NCBI GenBank assembly: GCA_902363135.1 | Contig: CABIZF010000001.1 | Location: forward strand, 186,001-250,000 | Direction: 5' to 3' | Source of the DNA: Lachnospiraceae bacterium | GTDB taxonomy: Bacteria > Bacillota > Clostridia > Lachnospirales > Lachnospiraceae | DNA: 64,000 bases | Part shown: piece by piece, positions 57,010-64,000 of the stretch | How the letters are laid out: each line of letters opens with the position of its first letter | How positions within the stretch are numbered: position 1 is the first letter of the stretch | Notes under the pieces: generated by a model | What the model was told of the DNA's origin: nothing | Seen by the model: only the letters and a program-made list of their open reading frames with translations | Database searches by the model: none | Translations under genes and position numbers: made by a program

Positions 57010-57617
57010 TTGTAGAGGATGACCCGATGGCAAGGACGCTGTTTGAGCTTTACCTGAAACACAGCGGAAGGTATGAGCTGGCGGCAGCAATTGAGAGCGC
57101 CTCGATGGCTGAGCTGTATTGCCTGAAAAATCCGGTCAATCTGATTATTATGGATGTATGTACCGCGTTAAAGGCAAGTGGGCTTACGGCAGCGGCAAAG
57201 ATCAAAAAGAACAGCCAGGGGATACGGATCGTGCTTGTGACCTCTCAGCCGGAATGTGATTTTATACACCGGGCAAGGGAAGCCGGAATTGACAGCTTCT
57301 GGTATAAGGAGCCGCTGGAAAACAGCCTGCTTTCTGTACTGGATCGAACGATGGCGGGAGAATCGGTATATCCGGAGGATACGCCGGTTCTGAAGGTTGG
57401 AGAGGCGTTGAGCACAGAGTTTACGGAAGGAGAATTGAAGGTACTGCGTGAGCTTACCGGTGGAGATACGGATGAGGAAATTGCAAACACGCTGAATTTT
57501 TCGATCTGGACAGTGCGCAAATATGTAAAAATCATGCTGGAAAAAACAGGGTTTAAATCCCGGACACAGCTCGCTGTTGCGGCAAGGGAAAGCGGGCTGG
57601 TGATCCGCGGGTATTGA
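56994..57617 (+). CDS. NarL/LuxR-type response regulator
   Basis: A 207-residue regulator. The receiver domain has the acidic pair EDDP near residue 8, the phospho-acceptor region LIIMDVCT (Asp53 or so), VLVTSQ and a lysine in FWYKEPLE. A C-terminal LuxR-type helix-turn-helix follows (FTEGELKVLRELTGGDTDEEIANTLNFSIWTVRKYVKIMLEK). It is the output of the adjacent kinase. Targets are unknown, but the secreted proteins downstream are candidates. Confidence 0.93.
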   Translation: MVRVLIVEDDPMARTLFELYLKHSGRYELAAAIESASMAELYCLKNPVNLIIMDVCTALKASGLTAAAKIKKNSQGIRIVLVTSQPECDFIHRAREAGIDSFWYKEPLENSLLSVLDRTMAGESVYPEDTPVLKVGEALSTEFTEGELKVLRELTGGDTDEEIANTLNFSIWTVRKYVKIMLEKTGFKSRTQLAVAARESGLVIRGY

Positions 57618-57632
57618 AATACTGATGATACA

Positions 57633-57833
57633 AGGGTCAAAAGGTATTTTGCCCACAACTGATGCCTACGAATTGCTCCGCTGCGAAGCAGCTCCCGCAA
57701 TTCTGCAAACATTCGAAATCCGCTGATTTACTACGTAAATCGCTACTTTCTCATGTTTGGCGGGTCCCAAGTTCAAAAGCCTTATCATGCAAGCATGAAC
57801 GGCTTTTTGACCTTTTGACCCTGGCATCATCAT
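57633..57833. repeat. Dispersed structured repeat, copy 2, with terminal inverted repeats
   Basis: Positions 57658-57833 match 13688-13863 with three differences. Here the element is also flanked by perfect 13-bp inverted repeats (AGGGTCAAAAGGT at 57633-57645 and ACCTTTTGACCCT at 57810-57822), which copy 1 lacks on its left. The form is that of a small non-coding mobile or REP-like repeat. It lies after the response regulator gene and offers a terminator hairpin. Confidence 0.85.
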
Positions 57834-57955
57834 ATACTATTTTTAGTATAGGATTCTCCTGGTATTGACTGTATAATTGTAATATACAAACAAAGGATTC
57901 TGCTTTTGACAAAAAAAGACAGAATATTTATAGCCAAGAAAGAGAGGATGAGCCT

Positions 57956-58996
57956 ATGACTATGAAGAGAAGAAATCAGACAATCTGTGCAGTACTGTTA
58001 TCGACACTGCTCATCGGAATTCCTGTTCAGGCAGAGATTCCGGAGGATGCCCTTTCCGATTATATGGGTGACTGGTATGTAAACTATATGGTAGAAGAAG
58101 GCACACAGCTTAATATGGCAGGACTTCTCGGCTACACGATGTTGCTTACACTGAATGATGACGGTACCGCCCATATGGAAATGATGATGCTGGAGGAGTC
58201 GGCAGAGGAAGAGGAAAACGAGGCGATGGAAGGCAGCTGGACGTATGCAGACGGTCGGATCGTACTGAAGATGGATGATGAATCGGTAATGGAACTGGAT
58301 GCAGAAGAGGGCGATCTGGTCGGAAAGGCAGCCGAGGAAGAATATTCATACCTGTTTGGCCGGGAGCTGGTGAAGGAGGATGTCGACCTTGACGCATTGA
58401 TGGCAGGCTCCGAGGATGAGGAAAACCAGAAACTTGCTGATACGGAAAAGGCAAATCCGTTCAGCTATAATGCGGAGACAAACAATCTTGTGGATGTCCT
58501 TAGTGCCTATATGTATGCGAATTACTACAGCGAGGATTTTGTAGTGACTGTGGATGAGGCAAATAAGACCTTTACAGCAGACCGCGAGGAAAGTGACTAT
58601 CTGGCTGCAGCGCATTATGATGGCACCTATGAGATCACAGAGGATGGATTTGTGAATGCGACCTGGAAGGAGCCGGACTATGATTATGATATGAGCTGTG
58701 TCGGAAGTGAATATGCAGCCCAGTGGGATAAATTTACATTAAAAGAAGACCTGAGCAACCTGGATGATGTTCTTTACAGTGTGATGAATGAGTATTCCTG
58801 GGATCATGACTATCCGAGAGAAAGCCTGACCCGGACAGAAACGTCGGAGCTGGAGGGCACTGCAGTGCTCAAGGACGGCGATGCGGAAAGATCTGCCGTG
58901 TATAAAATCTACGCAGGCGTGGATCCGCTTGTAAAGGTTACGATTCATGAGAATGATTCGGATGTGAATTACACAAACTACTATTTCCGTGAGTAA
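57956..58996 (+). CDS. Secreted acidic protein of unknown function
   Basis: A 346-residue protein with a signal peptide (about residues 1-27, cleavage near PVQA-EIPEDA). The mature part is very acidic and seems to hold a lipocalin-like beta region: DALSDYMGDWYVNYMV, LTLNDDGTAHMEMM, GSWTYADGRIVLKMDD. A second, similar module may follow from ~155. No catalytic motif is visible. It is the first of a run of envelope-associated genes. A GAGAGG site is 9 bases upstream. Confidence 0.8.
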   Translation: MTMKRRNQTICAVLLSTLLIGIPVQAEIPEDALSDYMGDWYVNYMVEEGTQLNMAGLLGYTMLLTLNDDGTAHMEMMMLEESAEEEENEAMEGSWTYADGRIVLKMDDESVMELDAEEGDLVGKAAEEEYSYLFGRELVKEDVDLDALMAGSEDEENQKLADTEKANPFSYNAETNNLVDVLSAYMYANYYSEDFVVTVDEANKTFTADREESDYLAAAHYDGTYEITEDGFVNATWKEPDYDYDMSCVGSEYAAQWDKFTLKEDLSNLDDVLYSVMNEYSWDHDYPRESLTRTETSELEGTAVLKDGDAERSAVYKIYAGVDPLVKVTIHENDSDVNYTNYYFRE

Positions 58997-59067
58997 GCCT
59001 GTAGCCTGGGCAAATTCCCTGCACAGAATGTTGGAATGGAGGATATCAGGATAAAGAGGATACGACT

Positions 59068-60249
59068 ATGACAGATATTATTGTATATAAATGTCCTGCC
59101 TGCGGCGGAAGGATGGAATTTGACAGTAAAACGCAGCATATGAAGTGCCCGTTTTGTGATACGGAGCTTAGCGTGGAGGAATATGAAGCACAGCAGCCGG
59201 AAGCGGATCTGAGTCAGAATCCGAATGAAGAAAACGGACAATGGATGGCGGCAAATGACGGAAGCTGGCAGGAAGGTGAGGCAGGCTCGCTTAGGGTCTA
59301 TGCCTGCGCCACCTGCGGCGGTGAAATAGTAGGAGATCTTACAGAAGGGGCAGCAAGCTGCCCCTTCTGTGGTAATCCGGTTGTCATGAGAGGACAGTTT
59401 TCAGGAGAACTGAAGCCGGATTATATCATTCCGTTTCGGCATGACAAAAAGGCAGCGAAGCGGGCATACTATAAGCATCTGGAAAAGAAATATTTTATGC
59501 CGCGCGTGTTTAAAAATGAAAATCATATCGACGAGATCCGCGGAATTTATGTTCCGTTCTGGCTGTTTGATGCAAATGTGGAAGCCTCGGTGCAGTACGC
59601 AATGACAGAAACAGACAGCTGGGAATCAGGCGGTTATATTTACACAAAGAACACAGAGCATGCTATTTATCGGGAAGGCGAGGTGGCGTTCGCGGGAATT
59701 CCATGTGACTGTTCAAAGAAAATGGATGACACGCTGATGGAGGCGATTGAGCCTTACCATTTCCGGGATGCAGTGCCGTTTCGGGCTGCGTACCTGGCCG
59801 GGTATGTAGCGGATCGTTATGATGTTGATATGCAGGACTGCATCGCACGGGCGACCAAGCGTGCGCAGGCAAGCACCGAGAAGGAAATGAAGTACGGGCT
59901 GCAAAGCAAGGGGACAATTACGGTAAAGTCCAACCGCATTCAGGTAAAAAGTGCAACCTATCATTATGCGCTGTATCCGGTCTGGATTTTAAATACGACC
60001 TGGAGAGGAAAACAGTATACGTTTGCAATGAACGGTCAGACGGGAAGGATGGTCGGAGATCTTCCGTTTTCCAGAAAGGAGTTCTGGAAGTATGTGATTC
60101 CCCGTGGAATGATAGCAGGAGCCGGGATTTACGCAGTGCTTGAGTGCTTTATGGTATTGTCTGTTTATCAATGGACTGCATTCCATCTGAGTCTGATGAT
60201 TCTTGCGGTACTGGCGCTGGTCGGATTGATCCGGCTTCTGTCAAAATAG
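59068..60249 (+). CDS. Zinc-ribbon membrane protein
   Basis: A 393-residue protein with two zinc ribbons: CPACGG...CPFCDT (residues ~9-32) and CATCGG...CPFCGN (~77-102). A central beta-rich domain (PDYIIPFRHDKKAAKRAYYKHL onward) and two C-terminal membrane helices (~345-390) follow. Such proteins are widespread in Firmicutes, often near TPM-domain proteins as here. The function is unknown; an assembly or quality-control role is speculative. Confidence 0.85.
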   Translation: MTDIIVYKCPACGGRMEFDSKTQHMKCPFCDTELSVEEYEAQQPEADLSQNPNEENGQWMAANDGSWQEGEAGSLRVYACATCGGEIVGDLTEGAASCPFCGNPVVMRGQFSGELKPDYIIPFRHDKKAAKRAYYKHLEKKYFMPRVFKNENHIDEIRGIYVPFWLFDANVEASVQYAMTETDSWESGGYIYTKNTEHAIYREGEVAFAGIPCDCSKKMDDTLMEAIEPYHFRDAVPFRAAYLAGYVADRYDVDMQDCIARATKRAQASTEKEMKYGLQSKGTITVKSNRIQVKSATYHYALYPVWILNTTWRGKQYTFAMNGQTGRMVGDLPFSRKEFWKYVIPRGMIAGAGIYAVLECFMVLSVYQWTAFHLSLMILAVLALVGLIRLLSK

Positions 60250-60286
60250 AGAGTGGGACGAGCGAAGAAGGAAGCGGGGAGGGAGC

Positions 60287-61156
60287 ATGAAAAGAGCGGT
60301 GTTAAAAAAAATATATCGCATTGGAGCTGGGTGGCTTCTGATGCTGTTGGTTTTGTGCAGTCTTGCAATTCCTTTTCCATCCAAAGCTGCGCAGATACCG
60401 GATGAACGGCTTGGACCGCGGCTGGCAGACCAGGAAGAGCTGCTGACGACGGAGGAGCAGGAGGAATTGCTGGCTCGGCTGGATGAGATCAGCGAGCGTC
60501 AGCAATGTGATGTGGTGATTGTTACCGTAGCGAGTATAGAAGGAAAGACGGCAACGGAATATGCGGATGATTATTTTGATTATCAGGGCTATGGCTATGG
60601 TGAAAAATCAGATGGAATTCTGCTCCTGGTCGGAATGAAGGAACGCGTATGGGCAATCAGTACGCACGGAAGTCTTGGAATCTCGGCTTTTACCGATGCA
60701 GGACTGGACTACATAAAGGAGGATGTCCAGTTTCAGTTGAAGCTGGACAATTATGCAAAGGCATTTCGAACCTTTGCGAGTCTTTGTGATCAGTTTCTGA
60801 CCGCAGCACATAAGGGAAAGCCCTATGATGTGGGAAATCTGCCGATCAAGCATGCATCACCGTCAATCCTGATTTTTTTGTTTCCGATCGGGATTCTGAT
60901 CATGGCCTGGAAAAGCCGTTCTAAAAAGAGGAGTCTGAAATCCGTTGTGAAAAAGACGGGCGCGATATCCTATAAGGTACCGAACAGCCTGCATCTGTGG
61001 GTGGATGAGGACCGTATTACAGGCAGTCATGTGACAAAAAGAAAACGCCATGAGGAGAGCCGTGACCGCGGCGGAAGTGGTGGAAGCAGCGGCGGAAGCA
61101 CGACGCATACCAGTTCCTCCGGCCGGACACATGGCGGTACGAGCGGAACTTTTTAA
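60287..61156 (+). CDS. TPM-domain (YgcG-like) membrane protein
   Basis: A 289-residue exported protein with a signal peptide (to about residue 34). The TPM domain follows (LGPRLADQEELLTTEEQEELLARLDEISERQQCDVVIVTV, then YGYGEKSDGILLLVGM). A second membrane helix lies at ~199-216. The tail is Gly/Ser-rich (GGSGGSSGGSTTHTSSSG), as in many TPM proteins. It lies 37 bases after the zinc-ribbon protein gene, so both likely form one transcript. Function unknown; some TPM domains have phosphatase activity. Confidence 0.88.
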   Translation: MKRAVLKKIYRIGAGWLLMLLVLCSLAIPFPSKAAQIPDERLGPRLADQEELLTTEEQEELLARLDEISERQQCDVVIVTVASIEGKTATEYADDYFDYQGYGYGEKSDGILLLVGMKERVWAISTHGSLGISAFTDAGLDYIKEDVQFQLKLDNYAKAFRTFASLCDQFLTAAHKGKPYDVGNLPIKHASPSILIFLFPIGILIMAWKSRSKKRSLKSVVKKTGAISYKVPNSLHLWVDEDRITGSHVTKRKRHEESRDRGGSGGSSGGSTTHTSSSGRTHGGTSGTF

Positions 61157-61274
61157 CCGAATCAAGCAAGTCCCCTGCTTCAATTGCGCAAAGCAATAAG
61201 CAGTGGGTTGGGACTTGCTTGTATCAGGAGTGGTACAAGCCACTCCTGATAAGCTGCGAAGCAGCTATTCGGTT
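61155..61274. other. Perfect four-way-junction structured element
   Basis: Every segment pairs. An outer 8-bp stem (AACCGAAT 61155-61162 with ATTCGGTT 61267-61274) encloses three arms. Arm 1 is 11 bp (61164-61174/61210-61220) with two further inner helices (CTGCTT/AAGCAG and ATTGC/GCAAT). Arm 2 is 12 bp (61222-61233/61240-61251). Arm 3 is AGCTGC-gaa-GCAGCT (61252-61266). Only two bases at the junction are unpaired. It could be a cruciform-forming repeat, a transcript end or an unknown ncRNA. It overlaps the last two bases of the TPM gene. Confidence 0.85.
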
Positions 61275-61363
61275 ATGAGCAAGTAGCGAAGCGGATTGCG
61301 AATATCCGCTTTTACCTGGTAAAACCATTCCGCTGCTTTACGGTCAGTGGGCTGAGACTTGCT
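61275..61363. repeat. Second structured repeat domain next to the junction element
   Basis: AGCAAGT (61278-61284) pairs with ACTTGCT (61357-61363) around GCGGAT/ATCCGC and TTTAC-ctg-GTAAA hairpins. Its first 36 bases recur at 53880-53915 with one mismatch. It ends 19 bases before the next start codon, so it forms the leader of that gene. Confidence 0.75.
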
Positions 61364-61382
61364 TCAGAAAGGGGGAAGAAGG

Positions 61383-64000
61383 ATGAGAAAATTCAGACAG
61401 TGGTTGATGATTTCTTCTGTTCTGGCTGTGTTTGCCACAACATCCGTGTTTGCGGAGGAAGAATCGGTATGGAAGTTTGATGACGAGCACCGGGTTTTGA
61501 AAGAGTATACCGGTGAAGACCGTGAAGTAACCGTGCCGGATACGTTGATGGGCTGTAGTGTAGACGGTGTGGGGAGTAACGCCTTCTGCAGCAGTGAAAT
61601 TACTTCTCTGACATTTCCGGAAACGGTACAGTATCTGAATGCAAGTGTGGCTGCACATTGTGAAAGCCTTTCAGAGCTGAAGCTTCCGCAGTCCCTGGTC
61701 ATGATCGGAGATGGCTGCTTTGTGGCAACCGCGCTTCAGGAGGTGACCATACCGGCGAATGTACGTGTGTTTGGTGAGCACGCGTTCAGTTTTTGCCAGG
61801 AATTGCGCAGCATTACATTTGAAGGCGAATGTCCTGCTTTTGGAGGCGAATGCTTTGTCGCTTGTTCGGATGACCTGACGCTTTATGTTCCGGATGATCA
61901 GCTGGAGGCATACCAGGAGGCAGTGGATGAAATCAAGGATATTTATCCGGTCGAGGTAGCGGTCGAGCCAAGCGGAAAGAATGCCGTACCCGCGGAGGCA
62001 AAATACGATAATGAACACTTTGTATTTGATGCAGCGACCGGAACCATTACGGAATACACAGGAGAAAGCTATCGGCTGGATGTACCGGAGACGATCGATG
62101 GGGTAAGTGTCCGGACGATCGGAGCGAACGCCTTTAACGGAAACTGGAATCTGATTTATCTGACGCTTCCGGAAGGCCTGACGGCAATTGAAGATGGGGC
62201 GTTTGAAAGTGCATATCAGCTTTCCTTTGTGGAATTTCCGTCCACGTTAAGGACGATCGGAAATCGTGCATTTTACAACTATCGTGGCGGAAAGCTGATG
62301 CTCCCGGAGGGGCTGGAACGAATCGGGGATGAGGCATTTTATCGTTGCTCGGTTCGGGGGACACTGGAGCTGCCGGAAGGATTGAAGGAGATCGGGGACA
62401 GTGCCTTTGCGCGCAGCATTTTTATGCGTACCCTGGATCTGCCGTCAACACTTGAAATAATCGGGGAGCATGCGTTTGAAGATGTATCCTTATCGTACGT
62501 CTATATGGATGGACTGACGCCCCCCAAGGTTGCAAAAACCGCCTTTGCAGAATGTACCAGCCTGGCAGATATTGAGCTGAATGAATACTGCACGAAGCAG
62601 CAGATGCTGGATATGCAGGCGATTATCGATGAAGCCGGGTTGAACTGCCGGGTATGGAGATATGAAAATACACAGACCTCAACGGCAAAAGGAGCTTCCT
62701 ATATCTATAATCCGAATAATTCGGATGAAGTGTATCTGGTCGGATATGACGGAGAAGAGACACAAATAAGGGCCTGCAACCGGTATCGCTTTGCGGATGA
62801 TGATTATAAACCGGTAACTGGCCTTGGAGACGGCGCATTTGTGGGAAATCAGACGGTTACCTATTATGCGGTGACTCATAATGATATCTTTATTTATATC
62901 GGAAAGGACGCATTTGCAGACAGCAGGATTGAGCATGTTGATTTCTTTGATTCGGTGACGACGATCGGCGCAGGCGCCTTTCGCAACTGTACAGAGCTGC
63001 AGGAGCTGATACTTCCAGAGTCGGTTACGGAAATCGGGGACGGAGCCTTTCGCGGTTGTAAGGGGCTTACAGAGGTTACTATTTTGTGCGATCTGGCACT
63101 GATCCCGGAGGATCTGTTTTCGGACTGCTCAAAGCTTACGAAGGTAACAATTGCGAACGGAGCGATTCCATCCGGTATGTTTGCGAATCTTGCTTCCTTG
63201 CAGGAGGTGACGTTTGGGGACGGCGTGACAGCGATCGGAGACCGTGCTTTTACGGGCACGTCGCTTGCGAGGGTGGACCTGAATCAGGTGAAGACAGTCG
63301 GAGCAGAAGCATTTGCAGATGCAGGGCTTACAGAGGTGGATACAAGAGCGGTAGAACAGATCGGCGCGGATGCGTTCCGAAATGCGGATATGGAGCAGCT
63401 TGTAATATCGGCAAATCTGCAGGTCAATGCGGCAGCGTTTGCTGGTATTCCGACGGAGGTGATAAGGATCAGTGATGCGGCTTCAGATGAGCAGGTGCAG
63501 GCGTGGTCCGAAGCACTGGAATTTCCGTGGTACAGTCATCTGGTGCGTGAAGGTGAAGTACCGGCGTTTCAGGAGATGCCATATCAGCCATCTCCGGAGG
63601 AGGACTTTGAATTTGATGCGTCCACCGGTACGATTACCGGGTATACCGGAGAAGCCGTGGATGTGGTCGTACCGCGTACCATCGGCGGCGAGCCGGTACG
63701 TGTGATCGGCTATCACGCATTTGATGCGGCGAAGGATTATACCGATACGGAAATGTCAACGAATCAGACGGAGTGGGTGCATATCAGATCCATTGTGATT
63801 CCGGACACTGTGCGGACGATCGAGGACAATGCACTTTCCTATCTGCAGCAGCTGGAGCTGTTTGTCAGCTATGCACCGCTTGAGACGACCGGAGGAACAC
63901 AGTTCATGCTTTGCCGAAGCCTGAAAAATGTCATTTTTGTCAATCCGCTTAAGGCGCTGGGCAATTATCTGTTTGAGGGCTGTGATGCCCTGGAGCTGGT
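61383..64000 (+). CDS. BspA-like leucine-rich-repeat surface protein (3' end beyond window)
   Basis: The frame is open from ATG 61383 to the window end (at least 872 residues), preceded by GGGGGAAGAAGG. A signal peptide (about residues 1-24, ending VFA-EEES) is followed by many LRR_5/BspA-type repeats of ~22 residues, such as TIGANAFNGNWNLIYLTLPEGLTAIEDGAF, RIGDEAF and EIGDSAF. A start module (FDAATGTITEYTGESYRLDVPETIDG) recurs near residue 740 (FDASTGTITGYTGEAVDVVVP). Such proteins are exported adhesins or binding proteins of gut bacteria. The anchor, if any, lies outside the window. Confidence 0.92.
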   Translation, partial: MRKFRQWLMISSVLAVFATTSVFAEEESVWKFDDEHRVLKEYTGEDREVTVPDTLMGCSVDGVGSNAFCSSEITSLTFPETVQYLNASVAAHCESLSELKLPQSLVMIGDGCFVATALQEVTIPANVRVFGEHAFSFCQELRSITFEGECPAFGGECFVACSDDLTLYVPDDQLEAYQEAVDEIKDIYPVEVAVEPSGKNAVPAEAKYDNEHFVFDAATGTITEYTGESYRLDVPETIDGVSVRTIGANAFNGNWNLIYLTLPEGLTAIEDGAFESAYQLSFVEFPSTLRTIGNRAFYNYRGGKLMLPEGLERIGDEAFYRCSVRGTLELPEGLKEIGDSAFARSIFMRTLDLPSTLEIIGEHAFEDVSLSYVYMDGLTPPKVAKTAFAECTSLADIELNEYCTKQQMLDMQAIIDEAGLNCRVWRYENTQTSTAKGASYIYNPNNSDEVYLVGYDGEETQIRACNRYRFADDDYKPVTGLGDGAFVGNQTVTYYAVTHNDIFIYIGKDAFADSRIEHVDFFDSVTTIGAGAFRNCTELQELILPESVTEIGDGAFRGCKGLTEVTILCDLALIPEDLFSDCSKLTKVTIANGAIPSGMFANLASLQEVTFGDGVTAIGDRAFTGTSLARVDLNQVKTVGAEAFADAGLTEVDTRAVEQIGADAFRNADMEQLVISANLQVNAAAFAGIPTEVIRISDAASDEQVQAWSEALEFPWYSHLVREGEVPAFQEMPYQPSPEEDFEFDASTGTITGYTGEAVDVVVPRTIGGEPVRVIGYHAFDAAKDYTDTEMSTNQTEWVHIRSIVIPDTVRTIEDNALSYLQQLELFVSYAPLETTGGTQFMLCRSLKNVIFVNPLKALGNYLFEGCDALEL

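Noticed and set aside
1..64000. CRISPR array or cas genes
   Set aside because: No regularly spaced direct repeats and no Cas-like proteins were found.

Overview
The window looks like chromosome of a Gram-positive gut anaerobe of the class Clostridia, most likely family Lachnospiraceae. The signs are an rlmD gene with the clostridial C-terminal extension, a TnpV protein, MobQ/RepA/ParM mobile modules, strong Shine-Dalgarno sequences, a tRNA without an encoded CCA, and a BspA-like leucine-rich-repeat surface protein. The genus cannot be fixed from this sequence. Moderate-to-high GC chromosomal genes flank a low-GC accessory block at about 16.3-45.6 kb.

Left chromosomal part (1-16.3 kb): the tail of a GH31 glycosidase, a LacI regulator and 4-alpha-glucanotransferase form a starch/maltodextrin locus. 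Next come a frameshifted Rpn-type nuclease, a large coiled-coil protein with an ER-type signal peptidase, a cold-shock gene behind a terminator-like leader, and a trigger-factor-like lipoprotein. Then follow CCA-adding enzyme, an HD hydrolase, a double-Nudix protein, an EamA transporter, a PflX-type radical SAM protein and RlmD.

Accessory block: two related elements appear stacked at the 3' end of rlmD. Element 1 (about 16.33-38.34 kb) is a mobilizable, plasmid-like integrative element. It has a MobQ relaxase with an oriT, DnaC-like and RepA proteins, ParM with a ParR candidate, a large serine recombinase, a GNAT toxin-antitoxin pair and a STAND ATPase, but no conjugation machinery. Its cargo is a type II Thoeris pair (TIR plus TM-macro), then a three-gene cluster (unknown, Shedu-like nuclease, PRTase with zinc ribbon), a yjdF riboswitch with yjdF, and VanY plus an ECF sigma/ABC transporter operon. 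The Thoeris pair sits behind a promoter with a near-perfect CIRCE (HrcA heat-shock) operator. The antiphage cargo is bracketed by an intact and a decayed copy of tnpV. Element 2 (about 38.34-45.4 kb) is a decayed relative: an rlmD 3' fragment, a WYL-regulator operon, MobC, a truncated RepA, XRE, KilA-N and a recombinase that has lost its C-terminus.

Right chromosomal part (45.6-64 kb): azlCD branched-chain amino-acid export, a GNAT enzyme, a GGDEF-EAL receptor paired with a substrate-binding lipoprotein, pncB, tRNA-Gln(CUG), a NarL/LiaRS-like two-component system with an extra 7TM protein, and a group of envelope proteins ending in a partial BspA-like protein. Several intergenic regions here carry structured repeats built around the mini-hairpin heptamer GCGAAGC. 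One of them, at 61155-61274, folds on paper into a perfect four-way junction.
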